A stretch of DNA of 64,000 bases, taken from a virus. Numbering within the stretch: the stretch's first letter is position 1; every line of letters starts with the position of its first letter. The notes under the pieces are model-generated. The model made no database searches. It saw nothing but the letters and a program-made list of their open reading frames with translations, and was not told the DNA's origin. Shown one piece after another: positions 46,706 through 54,488 of this stretch. Both the position numbers and the translations under genes were made by a program. The stretch spans positions 1 to 64,000 of IMG/VR virus record IMGVR_UViG_3300044613_003659, one strand, 5' to 3'.

Positions 46706-46780
46706 TTAACGATTTGCAATATACATAGTGATTTCAAAACCAAAACGCATATCATTTGCTTGTGGTGTAGTCCATGCCAT
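46706..46780 (-). CDS. pqqA: PqqA-like PQQ precursor peptide (24 residues)
   Basis: The peptide starts MAWTTPQANDM and ends RFGFEITMYIANR. The length, the N-terminal WT-P and the C-terminal GFE-x-TMY-x-NR block are those of proteobacterial PqqA. Glu16 and Tyr20, the two residues PqqE cross-links and that become PQQ, are at the canonical ExxxY spacing. AAGGAG lies 7 bases upstream of the ATG. The gene has its own TATAAT promoter, a 5' hairpin and a terminator. No PqqB, C, D or E is seen in this window, so host enzymes would have to process it, or it is a decoy. Confidence 0.9.
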   Translation of the reverse strand: MAWTTPQANDMRFGFEITMYIANR

Positions 46781-46804
46781 TTTATTTCTCCTTGATTAAA
46801 ATTA

Positions 46805-46858
46805 ACATACTGCACAAGTATGTATCACGATTATACCTTATGTTGCGGTGCATTTGCA
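46805..46858 (-). promoter_or_regulatory. Promoter and 5' stem-loop of the pqqA-like gene
   Basis: TATAAT (46830-46835) with a weak TGCAAA -35 at a 17-base spacing (46853-46858). A stem ACATAC/GTATGT (46805-46823) would be at the very 5' end of the mRNA, followed by about 20 bases to the ribosome site. Confidence 0.65.
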
Positions 46859-46880
46859 TCCATGGCATCATGATTTTGTA

Positions 46881-47072
46881 CTAGTGATTTTCTTTAGCAC
46901 CAGTGCCCCATTTTAGTTTTAACCACAATCTTTCGTGTATATAGTGAGCTATAGTCATAAAAATATTAATTACTATAGCACCACTCAAACCTGTCCATAC
47001 TGCTGTAACTAATGTAGCTACTATACGCCATGTTATCGCTCTGATAATTGTTCTTTTATGTGTTTCTGTCAA
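46881..47072 (-). CDS. DUF2061-type small membrane protein
   Basis: The 63-residue protein has RAITWRIVATLVTAVWTGLS, a second hydrophobic stretch (IVINIFMTIAHYI) and the HERLWLKLKWG end typical of DUF2061. The family spans the membrane twice, and function is unknown. It is upstream of and co-oriented with the pqqA-like gene. A terminator lies just upstream of its start. Confidence 0.78.
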   Translation of the reverse strand: MTETHKRTIIRAITWRIVATLVTAVWTGLSGAIVINIFMTIAHYIHERLWLKLKWGTGAKENH

Positions 47073-47083
47073 TTGTTTCTCCT

Positions 47084-47105
47084 AAAAAAAAGCCCCTTTC
47101 GGGGC
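47084..47105 (-). terminator. Rho-independent terminator
   Basis: The minus strand reads GCCCC-GAAA-GGGGC followed by eight T, directly after the SGNH hydrolase stop at 47111. Confidence 0.93.
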
Positions 47106-47110
47106 AAATA

Positions 47111-47506
47111 TTATTTTGTTAGCTTACCTAACATTCGATATCCTTTTGCTGTTGGATGCACACCATCGGGTGATAGTTCAGGTATATTTATAAAAGTATC
47201 GCCATAACTTCGAGCAATCTTTTGTACTATTTCTTGTTTTTGTGGTTGATTGGCAGGCACAATCCAAAACACTCGATCAGATTTTACGCTATGCCTCAGT
47301 GCCACTAGCTCTATTTGTGTATTAAGTAATCTGTAGTCATTGCTGCCCAAACTGATAATTGTAGTCTGGGCAGGTTTGACTTTTCTTATATAGATGTTGT
47401 TCCAATCATGACTGTTAATACCACTTTGTGCATAGGTTACACATTCGGTTCTAACTTGACCAATACCTTTGGCGATACTGTCACCTACTATCAAACATTC
47501 TAACAT
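47111..47506 (-). CDS. SGNH hydrolase
   Basis: The 131-residue protein has all blocks: LIVGDSIAKGIG (Ser), YAQSGINSHDW (Gly), ISLGSNDYR (Asn) and SPDGVHPTAKGYRM (Asp/His). It is smaller than bacterial lipases and lacks a signal peptide. Phage SGNH enzymes may act on host surface polymers or virion glycans. It lies in the same direction as DUF3501 and rubrerythrin. Confidence 0.88.
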   Translation of the reverse strand: MLECLIVGDSIAKGIGQVRTECVTYAQSGINSHDWNNIYIRKVKPAQTTIISLGSNDYRLLNTQIELVALRHSVKSDRVFWIVPANQPQKQEIVQKIARSYGDTFINIPELSPDGVHPTAKGYRMLGKLTK

Positions 47507-47516
47507 ACCACTCCTA

Positions 47517-48119
47517 TCAAGACAAAGTTAAACTAGGTTGACTATCAAAGTCTCGAATTAAACTTTGTACAGTATTGGCATATACCTGAGTACTGTGAGA
47601 GTAATCAGCATGATCCACACCAACAGTCAATGCAGTTTGGTTGTCGCGCAGTGTCTTGATCATGTCTGCAGTTAGTTCAAAACGTAAAAAATGCACTGCT
47701 GCTGTTTTAACTTCGTTGCTACGATCAAGATCTTCGTCTGCAATTGCATACACAGGATCATGACCTTCTACTCGAACATACACACGGTCTTCAACTCCGC
47801 GTAGTCGAGCCAACTGTTGTTGTCTTACTGCAGGATCACCGTATTCAAGAGTGAGAGTAGCTTTTAGATTGGTACCTGTGGGAATCAATGGATTGTATGC
47901 ATCAAGTTCATCCTGGATTCCCTGCTTACTAAAAGTACGCTCAATCAACAGCATCTCTTGAATCTGATATTGAACTGTAACACGATCCTCAAAGTGCAAG
48001 GTCATGTTCATGCCCAATTTGATCTGCCTACGCTTACGGTGTTCTACAGCCAGACGCTTGTAGTCTGGACGTTTTGAACTGTACTGTTCAAGAGAATGTA
48101 GGTCTTGATGTGTAAGCAT
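47517..48119 (-). CDS. DUF3501 family protein
   Basis: The segments LTHQDLHSLEQYSSKRPDYK, LHFEDRVTVQYQIQEMLLIE, ELDAYNPLIPTGTNLKATL and YAIADEDLDR match the DUF3501 family. In proteobacteria this gene is typically next to rubrerythrin, as here. The ATG at 48119 lies one base after the rubrerythrin stop (TAATATG). The protein has 200 residues. The function is unknown but probably in peroxide or Fe-S stress. Confidence 0.88.
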   Translation of the reverse strand: MLTHQDLHSLEQYSSKRPDYKRLAVEHRKRRQIKLGMNMTLHFEDRVTVQYQIQEMLLIERTFSKQGIQDELDAYNPLIPTGTNLKATLTLEYGDPAVRQQQLARLRGVEDRVYVRVEGHDPVYAIADEDLDRSNEVKTAAVHFLRFELTADMIKTLRDNQTALTVGVDHADYSHSTQVYANTVQSLIRDFDSQPSLTLS

Positions 48120-48120
48120 A

Positions 48121-48555
48121 TTAGGCACTTTCAGCACGATAGGTGTCTAGAGTTTTCTTGAACTTGCCAGCATGGCTACGCTCGGCCTTGGCCAATGTGT
48201 CAAACCAGTCAGCAATTTCGTCAAAGCCTTCGTCTCTGGCATCACGAGCCATACCCGGATACATATCGGTATATTCGTGTGTTTCGCCATGGATAGCACT
48301 TTCTAGAGCCTGTACGATATCACCAGCTGGCAAACCAGTTTCTGGATCGCCTGAACCGCCGGCAATTAGATATTCCATGTGACCATGTGCATGACCTGTT
48401 TCACCTTCTGCGGTATGACGGAAGATGTTGGCTACGTCAGTTGCACCAGCGATGTCGGCCATGTTTGCGAAATACAAATAGCGACGATTGGCCTTTGATT
48501 CACCTGCAAAAGCATCTTTCAAATGCTGTTCTGTTTTAGTTCCTGTAATTTTCAT
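48121..48555 (-). CDS. Rubrerythrin-family diiron protein
   Basis: From the ATG at 48555 (AAGGAG upstream) the protein has 144 residues. It has the first Glu helix ([19 protein letters not shown]) and [14 protein letters not shown], then [19 protein letters not shown] and [11 protein letters not shown], giving the repeated ExxH diiron ligands. It lacks a C-terminal rubredoxin domain. It would reduce peroxide or protect against oxidative stress. Codon GC is higher than in flanking genes, consistent with host origin. Confidence 0.92.
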   Translation of the reverse strand: MKITGTKTEQHLKDAFAGESKANRRYLYFANMADIAGATDVANIFRHTAEGETGHAHGHMEYLIAGGSGDPETGLPAGDIVQALESAIHGETHEYTDMYPGMARDARDEGFDEIADWFDTLAKAERSHAGKFKKTLDTYRAESA

Positions 48556-48593
48556 TTTGATCTCCTTGTTGAAAAAGTGTTGCATTGCATTAT

Positions 48594-48623
48594 ATTATAT
48601 ATGACTATTAGGCCTATTGTCAA
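48594..48623 (-). promoter_or_regulatory. Sigma70-like promoter (TTGACA-18-TATAAT)
   Basis: Perfect TTGACA (48618-48623) and TATAAT (48594-48599) with an 18-base spacer, about 40 bases upstream of the rubrerythrin start. This is one of the strongest promoters in the window. Confidence 0.85.
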
Positions 48624-48736
48624 CTCGTTTTTAATAGTTTTTTTATGAATATTTTTTTATTGTTCTAATAGAAAAAATCTAAGTCCGTGTTGTCCAATAA
48701 ATATTTGTGCTTAAGGCTTTCAATTATGGGTGATAA

Positions 48737-50410
48737 ATGAATCGATATGATGAACTTGAATTACTGATCAAAAAATTTACCAGACCGATACCGGACACAG
48801 AAGAATACAATAACAGACTACAAGAAGAATTAGAAATTATTGCAAAGTTAGGTTTTGCCAAACACTTTCTTCGTGTTAGAGAAATATTAGATTTAACAAA
48901 AGACATACCACACATTACCAGAGGTTCAGCAGGTTCAAGCTTGATATGCTACCTTATGGGTATTAGTGATGTAGATCCTATTCAGGAACGTATACCACTA
49001 AGTCGTTTTATGAATCCACGTCGTGATGACTTGCCCGACATCGACTTAGACTTTCCACATTGGCAGCAAGAAACTGTAATGAACAGAATCTTCAAACGGT
49101 GGTCCGGACAGAGTGCTAGAGTATCAAACTATGTGATGTATAAAGAAAAGAGTGCCGTACGTGAAGCAGCCAAACGTTATGGTGCCAAGGGTAGACTCAA
49201 ACGCAATTTCAAGCTTGAGGATGTAGTACCTGCTGAATATGTGGGCGAAGCAGAACGTCTGGCAGACAAGTTGTTAGGTAAGAAACGTTGCATAAGCAAA
49301 CACTGCGGTGGCATATTGATATTTGATCGAGCTGTGCCAAAGAGTTTGATCAATGGTGAAAATCAAATCTTGCTTGACAAATACGAAATCGAAGATCTCG
49401 AACACTTCAAGATTGATATCTTGGCCAATCGTGGACTGAGTCAACTGTGGGAAATAGATCAAAGAGATCTATTAGATTATCCAGAACACGACGAAGCAAC
49501 TGCTGCATTGCTCAGCAGAGGTGATGTGCTAGGAGTAACACAGGCAGAATCACCAGCAATGAAACGACTGTTTAGAGCAATACGTCCTCAAAGTCGTGCA
49601 GACTGTGTGCTAGGTACAGCACTAATTCGTCCTGTGGCCACACAAGGTCGTCGGCGTGCATCAGCGTTTCAAGATTGGACCCGAGATAATTTGTCTGAAA
49701 CTATTGTGTTTGAAGATGATGCTATAGAACTTATATCAGAAATACTAGGGTGTGACCAATATGAAGCAGACATGTGGCGTAGGGCATTTGCTAAGAAGAA
49801 CGAAGAGAAGATGTTTGAGTTCATGCAAAAGGTTGGGGATCATCCTCGTAGAGATGATGTGTTGTTGGCCTTACGTGAATTGAGTCACTTTGGCTTGTGT
49901 CGTGCTCATGCCATCAACCTAGGCAGACTAATTTGGGCACTAGCGTATCAAAAAGCACATAATCCAACTCTATTCTGGCAAGCTGCTCTCAAACACTGTC
50001 AAGGCAGTTATGCCAGATGGGTGTACTGGCAAGAAGCCAAACTGGCAGGAGCTGTTCCAGCTGTAGGTGAAGGCGGTGAAGTGGCAGACTTGTTACAAGA
50101 AGGTCGCTGGCGTAGTGGTAGATTTATCCCGGTATGTCAAGAAATTCGTAAACCCGGGCAGGTAGAATTCTGTGGCCTAGTTGCCAACTATCGTGTGTTT
50201 AAAAGTGGTCCCAAAGAGTACATTACTTTTGCTACTCTAGGAACCGGTAACGGTAGATACCTAGATGTGATATTACCACATGCCACCAGTTTTCATGAAC
50301 AGCCTATCTTGTGGGGAACGGGCAAGTTGGGGTATAAAAATAATTCAGAATATGTTACAGTATATCGTAGCAAGAAAATGAAACTTGCAGATATCGCACA
50401 TATAACATGA
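48737..50410 (+). CDS. DNA polymerase III alpha-like catalytic protein (C family, no PHP domain)
   Basis: The 557-residue protein has the GS motif HITRGSAGSSLICYLMGISD near residues 60-78 and the catalytic PDIDLDF at 100-106 (D101, D103, D105). KHCGGILIF follows near 188, and the third aspartate is in FKIDILANRGL near 227. It lacks the PHP exonuclease domain and is half the length of bacterial DnaE (about 1160). The C-terminal part has helix-rich finger-like segments and an OB-like end. It overlaps the next gene by 4 bases. Confidence 0.88.
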   Translation: MNRYDELELLIKKFTRPIPDTEEYNNRLQEELEIIAKLGFAKHFLRVREILDLTKDIPHITRGSAGSSLICYLMGISDVDPIQERIPLSRFMNPRRDDLPDIDLDFPHWQQETVMNRIFKRWSGQSARVSNYVMYKEKSAVREAAKRYGAKGRLKRNFKLEDVVPAEYVGEAERLADKLLGKKRCISKHCGGILIFDRAVPKSLINGENQILLDKYEIEDLEHFKIDILANRGLSQLWEIDQRDLLDYPEHDEATAALLSRGDVLGVTQAESPAMKRLFRAIRPQSRADCVLGTALIRPVATQGRRRASAFQDWTRDNLSETIVFEDDAIELISEILGCDQYEADMWRRAFAKKNEEKMFEFMQKVGDHPRRDDVLLALRELSHFGLCRAHAINLGRLIWALAYQKAHNPTLFWQAALKHCQGSYARWVYWQEAKLAGAVPAVGEGGEVADLLQEGRWRSGRFIPVCQEIRKPGQVEFCGLVANYRVFKSGPKEYITFATLGTGNGRYLDVILPHATSFHEQPILWGTGKLGYKNNSEYVTVYRSKKMKLADIAHIT

Positions 50411-50703
50411 AATCAAGAATACACCTTTACCCACACACAGGACCCGGAACTCGCGGCTATATTGTGGCCGAACGATCTGCATTGAGATCATTAGCCAGGC
50501 ATCTCGAAGACGCTGCTAGAGGCATTGTTGGATTTGAAACAGTTCGATGCTATGGATCAGATGGGCACGAATACGAACTAGTAATAGTGTGTGATGTATC
50601 AGAAGATGAATGGCAAAACTTGCCGGTACCCGATGATAAAAATTCTGATCCCAGCAAGTTAACAGTGGTCAAAACTTTTGATGAACTAAGAGGAAATACC
50701 TAG
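50407..50703 (+). CDS. Unknown phage protein
   Basis: The 98-residue protein begins MKSRIHLYPHTGPGTRGYIV and has RSLARHLEDAARGIVGFETV and a strand-rich middle. Its start overlaps the polymerase stop (ATGA), so the two are probably co-translated. No family was recognised. Confidence 0.62.
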   Translation: MKSRIHLYPHTGPGTRGYIVAERSALRSLARHLEDAARGIVGFETVRCYGSDGHEYELVIVCDVSEDEWQNLPVPDDKNSDPSKLTVVKTFDELRGNT

Positions 50704-50892
50704 CTATTTCTTCTTGTAACTACTACACATCATTTCAAATTCTGACTGTTTAGACTGTATTTGTCCGTAGCTGGCTTTTGGATTACGCTGTCTGTATTCT
50801 TCTTTTTGTCTTTCAATACAGGCATCATATTCATTTGAACATCCTGCTAACGACATTAATACTAATAATACCACAACAATTGCTTGTAACAT
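50704..50892 (-). CDS. Small predicted lipoprotein
   Basis: The 62-residue protein has a signal peptide (AIVVVLLVLMSLAGC) ending in a lipobox LAGC, so Cys18 is the likely lipidated residue. The mature part is a short charged helix (YDACIERQKEEYRQRNPKAS) with another Cys near the end. It could be an outer spanin-like or superinfection-exclusion protein; this is not shown by the sequence. Confidence 0.68.
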   Translation of the reverse strand: MLQAIVVVLLVLMSLAGCSNEYDACIERQKEEYRQRNPKASYGQIQSKQSEFEMMCSSYKKK

Positions 50893-50903
50893 TTTTTTAG
50901 CTC

Positions 50904-51143
50904 CTAAACGTATTCACCAAAATTCATTGGAACAAATTCACTGGCGGGTTTGAACACAGGTTTATTAGATTCTGGGTCAAATTTTATACTAAACCCTACA
51001 AGTTGACCTTCGTCAATTATTACTTCCATATCTGTAACTTGTTTACCCGTTTCCCGCTCAACTGCGGCAACAATAATACTCTTAGCTACTTCGGCATCTA
51101 TGTTTGCTGTCATTGCAACATCAATTTTAAAGTTATATGGCAT
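50904..51143 (-). CDS. Small unknown phage protein
   Basis: AAGGAG is 5 bases before the ATG at 51143. The 79-residue product begins MPYNFKIDVAMTANIDAEVA and has VTDMEVIIDEGQLVGFSIKF. It looks like a small alpha/beta protein. No family was recognised. Confidence 0.6.
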   Translation of the reverse strand: MPYNFKIDVAMTANIDAEVAKSIIVAAVERETGKQVTDMEVIIDEGQLVGFSIKFDPESNKPVFKPASEFVPMNFGEYV

Positions 51144-51164
51144 TCGCACTCCTTATACAATAAT

Positions 51165-51803
51165 TTATCTACTCATTAGATTATTAACAAAATCCAGCAA
51201 GTAACTGTGTTTTGGTGCTTGCCAACGTCGTCTCATCCATGAGTAATCTTGATACCAATGCTGTTCCGCTTCAGGATGACACCCAATCAGTCCTATTCTA
51301 TCTTGAATAATGGCCATTGGTGCTCCGTTTGGATATGATGCAATTGTTTCATATCCTGTGCCATAATAAGTACAACCATCATAAAAATACATACTTGTTT
51401 GCACACCTTGCCAATTTACTGCCATTTCTTTAGCGTGTGGCCTACGAGTGCAAGCGGTAGGATGTGTTATGTATTGTTGTACTCTAATACCATTCATCAA
51501 ACCAAAGTAATCTGTATCTGCCCAATATGCGCCCATACAAATGCCCAGATAATGACCGCCGGCTGCTACATAATTTCTGATGTCACGTTGATGTATACGC
51601 ATTAGATAATCATAACTATCTGCTTCGCCCACTCCGCCTGGCACAGCGATCAGATCTACATCCGTGAAAAAATCCGTTTCAAGCTCGTGTCGTGTGAAGA
51701 TTTTGAAGTTGTAATACTGCCCTAATGCTCTTATAATGCCGTTAGCCGACTGCACAGAGCATTTTGGTTGATGAATAAACAGAGCAATAGTGGCTCGGCG
51801 CAT
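51165..51803 (-). CDS. Class I glutamine-amidotransferase-like protein (BPL_N type)
   Basis: The 212-residue protein has VDLIAVPGGVGEADSY, then HYLGICMGAYWAD with the nucleophilic Cys elbow, and GLIGCHPEAEQHW with the distal His/Glu. This order matches the biotin-protein-ligase N-terminal-like (BPL_N) branch of the class I amidotransferase superfamily. The substrate is unknown. Confidence 0.8.
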   Translation of the reverse strand: MRRATIALFIHQPKCSVQSANGIIRALGQYYNFKIFTRHELETDFFTDVDLIAVPGGVGEADSYDYLMRIHQRDIRNYVAAGGHYLGICMGAYWADTDYFGLMNGIRVQQYITHPTACTRRPHAKEMAVNWQGVQTSMYFYDGCTYYGTGYETIASYPNGAPMAIIQDRIGLIGCHPEAEQHWYQDYSWMRRRWQAPKHSYLLDFVNNLMSR

Positions 51804-51835
51804 GGTTGATATAATTTTACTTTGTATTTAGCGAT

Positions 51836-51855
51836 AAAAAAAGCCCTTTCGGGCT
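51836..51855 (-). terminator. Rho-independent terminator of the pstS-porin operon
   Basis: The minus strand reads AGCCC-GAAA-GGGCT followed by seven T, about 45 bases after the porin stop at 51904. Confidence 0.9.
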
Positions 51856-51903
51856 ATTTTGTGCTGGTTACGAGTTCCAGCTGCACTCTATCATTGTGCT
51901 CGA

Positions 51904-53310
51904 TTAAAAGTTCAATTGGCTTCTAAACATAATTGCTTGGTCGCCATTTACACGGCTACCTGAACTACCAACTAATTGATCAAACTTGGTGTCAACATAA
52001 TTGACGGTGAATCGTAGATTGTCAGTGGCAAACCAAGTTAGGCCGTATGTGATTGCTGTAGCACGGTTAGTTTTGCCAGCAACCACTGTGATCGGGCTAG
52101 CATCAAACTCACTGGCTCGTATACCCACTTGCCAAGCACCGCGTCCACCTTTGTCTACAGGATTAGCGGGTTTAACTGAACTAAACACCCCATCCCGATA
52201 GTTATAGCTTTCACCGGTTAAATTGTACACAGCTTGAACATAATAACCTTTAATTTCTTGATCTGAACCTGTAGCAGGATCGTATCGAAAGTTAAATTGT
52301 TCTGCTTGTACCTTGAATGCATTGTAAGCAAATGCAGCTTCTAAGCCTTGACGAGTTCTATTAGTTACGCCACTCAGAGCAGGTCCAGTGAAGAATGTAT
52401 TAGCTGAACGCGATTCTGTTCTGCCACTGGATGGAGTAACACCGCCTTTGATTTCACCTGTACTGTATGCAGCTCCCAAATGTGCAACGTAAGTTTTTAC
52501 ACCTTGTATGTCGGCAATATTGGTAGTAACACGACCAATATAGTCAAAGCCATCACTTACAGCATCCTTGTTGGCACGACCTCGGCTGGCTGCTAGAGCA
52601 TATGTAAAACCAGGTTTTGGTACACCATGTAACATGAAGCCAGTTTCCTTACCAGGAATGAACTCGCCTTCGACCTGGCCGATCAAACTACGCTCCATAA
52701 AGTCTATGTTATTAGAACTAGTTAATTGTTCCAAGCTGAATGGCATTTTGAATAAACCAAATTGAAACTGAGCTTCTGGATTAGCAGCGTAGTTTACCCA
52801 GGCCACATCCATGGTAGTAGTCGAACTTGATGCTCCAACATCGTTGCCTAAGTTGCCTACAATCTCATATTTGAAATCTTTTTGAAATTGACCACGTACA
52901 CCAAACCTAGCTCTACGTACTTCTGCTAGGTTCTGGTACGAATCCGTGGTTTGACCTGCACCATAAGCGGGTGAGTACTGACGATAGTCCATGTGTAATC
53001 GACCTGTAAGTTGGATGGTACTGTTTCCATCCTTGCTTTTGAGTCCGATTCCATTTTCAGCGACCGATCCATCGTTTGCTCTGGCTTGTCTGTATTTGAC
53101 TGATTCACTGACATCTTTGTCGATTCTTTGTTCGGCAAACTTTTTGTTTTCCGCTTTTTCTTCGTATGCTTTGACTTTAACATCATATTCTGTTTGTGTC
53201 AATACGCCTTTGTCTCTCAAGATGTTAAGTGTTTCTAAATACTCGTCTGCATATGCAGGTACACTGAATACCAAACTGATAGCCAATGCAATTTTTGTAA
53301 ATGCTTTCAT
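51904..53310 (-). CDS. Phosphate-selective porin (OprO/OprP family)
   Basis: The 468-residue protein has a signal peptide (KIALAISLVFSVPAYA), a periplasmic coiled-coil segment (EYLETLNILRDKGVLTQTEY), then a beta-barrel of the Porin_O_P type (LTGRLHMDYRQY, EVRRARFGVRGQF, FGLFKMPFSLEQL, KGYYVQAVYNLTGE) and a C-terminal Phe (FRSQLNF) for outer-membrane insertion. It would place a phosphate channel in the host outer membrane. It is 10 bases downstream of pstS. Confidence 0.92.
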   Translation of the reverse strand: MKAFTKIALAISLVFSVPAYADEYLETLNILRDKGVLTQTEYDVKVKAYEEKAENKKFAEQRIDKDVSESVKYRQARANDGSVAENGIGLKSKDGNSTIQLTGRLHMDYRQYSPAYGAGQTTDSYQNLAEVRRARFGVRGQFQKDFKYEIVGNLGNDVGASSSTTTMDVAWVNYAANPEAQFQFGLFKMPFSLEQLTSSNNIDFMERSLIGQVEGEFIPGKETGFMLHGVPKPGFTYALAASRGRANKDAVSDGFDYIGRVTTNIADIQGVKTYVAHLGAAYSTGEIKGGVTPSSGRTESRSANTFFTGPALSGVTNRTRQGLEAAFAYNAFKVQAEQFNFRYDPATGSDQEIKGYYVQAVYNLTGESYNYRDGVFSSVKPANPVDKGGRGAWQVGIRASEFDASPITVVAGKTNRATAITYGLTWFATDNLRFTVNYVDTKFDQLVGSSGSRVNGDQAIMFRSQLNF

Positions 53311-53319
53311 TTCGGTTCC

Positions 53320-54345
53320 TTATTTCCAAATTGGGTTACCATCAGGACCACGGAAATCTCGCTTCCAGTTTTCCTGAACTAGTTTAATTACATCGGCTGG
53401 CATGTGAACATACTCTAACTCTGTTGACATCTGGCCACCGTTCTTGTAGCTCCAATCAAAGAACTTGAGAACTGCACGACCTGTCAGTGCATCTGCTTGC
53501 TGCTTGTGCATGAGAATAAAACTTGCACCTGTAGCTGGCCAAGCATCCTTACCTGTTTGCCATGTCAGTAATAAATACATACCTGGTGCATTCGCCCAAT
53601 CAGCATTAGCGGCTGCTGCTTTGAATGTAGTGTCGTCGGGTAATACAAAGTTACCATCACGATTCTTTAGTGCTGCGTATGGAATCTTATTGCGTTTTGC
53701 ATATGCATATTCAACATAACCAAATGCACCTTTCAGTCTTTGTACTTGTGCTGCAACACCTTCATTACCTTTACCACCTACACCAACTGGCCACTTGACT
53801 GCTGTACCTTCGCCGACTGTCTTTTGAAAGTCTGCGTTGGCTTTACCCAAAAAGTTTGTCCAGATAAATGTGGTGCCTGAACCATCAGCACGATGAACTA
53901 CAGTGATGTTCATTGCAGGCAAGTTTACACCAGGATTCAAATCAGTAATTGCTTTGTCATTCCATTTGGTAATTTTACCAAGATGAATGTTTGCAATTAC
54001 ATCAGGTGTCAACTTTAGTTTACCTGCATCAACACCATCAAGATTGTAAACTGGTACAACACCACCAATGATTGCTGGAAACTGTACTAGACCTTCTTTG
54101 TCTAGTTCTTCTTTTTTGAGTGGCATATCACTTGCACCAAAGTCAACTGTCTTGGCTTTGATTTGACGAATACCGCCACCTGAACCAATTGACTGATAAT
54201 TTAAACCAATGCCAGTTTGTGCTTTGTAGGCTTCTGCCCATTTAGCGTAGATAGGAAAAGGAAATGTTGCTCCTGCTCCAGTGAATTCTGCGGCTGTTGC
54301 AGTAACAGCTAGGGTAGCAAATACAATTGCCAAAAGTTTTTTCAT
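53320..54345 (-). CDS. pstS: Phosphate-binding periplasmic protein PstS
   Basis: From the ATG at 54345 the protein has 341 residues. A signal peptide (MKKLLAIVFATLAVTATAA) is followed by GAGATFPFPIYAKWAEAYK, SIGSGGGIRQI, DFGASDMPL, HRADGSGTTFIWTNFL and the PstS end WKRDF. It delivers phosphate to PstCAB of the host inner membrane. pstS is a known phage gene in marine myoviruses. The candidate Pho box upstream suggests induction through host PhoB. Confidence 0.96.
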   Translation of the reverse strand: MKKLLAIVFATLAVTATAAEFTGAGATFPFPIYAKWAEAYKAQTGIGLNYQSIGSGGGIRQIKAKTVDFGASDMPLKKEELDKEGLVQFPAIIGGVVPVYNLDGVDAGKLKLTPDVIANIHLGKITKWNDKAITDLNPGVNLPAMNITVVHRADGSGTTFIWTNFLGKANADFQKTVGEGTAVKWPVGVGGKGNEGVAAQVQRLKGAFGYVEYAYAKRNKIPYAALKNRDGNFVLPDDTTFKAAAANADWANAPGMYLLLTWQTGKDAWPATGASFILMHKQQADALTGRAVLKFFDWSYKNGGQMSTELEYVHMPADVIKLVQENWKRDFRGPDGNPIWK

Positions 54346-54397
54346 TCTGTAATCTCCATTTAATGTGCGATGCACAATAATATTTAAACACACTAAG

Positions 54398-54415
54398 ATT
54401 ACAATTCCGTTACAA
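54398..54415 (-). promoter_or_regulatory. Candidate Pho box upstream of pstS
   Basis: The minus strand has TTGTAAC-4 bases-TTGTAAT, two 7-base direct repeats with an 11-base period, as in PhoB sites. A TTTAAATATTAT -10-like segment follows about 10 bases downstream, and no good -35 is present, as in PhoB-activated promoters. Confidence 0.6.
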
Positions 54416-54445
54416 AATCAGGTTTTTAACAAATTATTTTGCCAT

Positions 54446-54472
54446 AAAAAAAGCTCGCCGAAGCGAGCTTTT
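54446..54472. terminator. Rho-independent terminator
   Basis: AAGCTCGCC and GGCGAGCTT-type arms (AGCTCGC-CGAA-GCGAGCT) with T/A tracts on both sides, just after the stop of the gene at 54489. Confidence 0.92.
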
Positions 54473-54488
54473 GCTTTGACTTCTACGC

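Noticed and set aside
47186-47196. TATAAATA on the minus strand inside the SGNH hydrolase gene
   Set aside because: Intragenic, and the next start downstream has a terminator in between.
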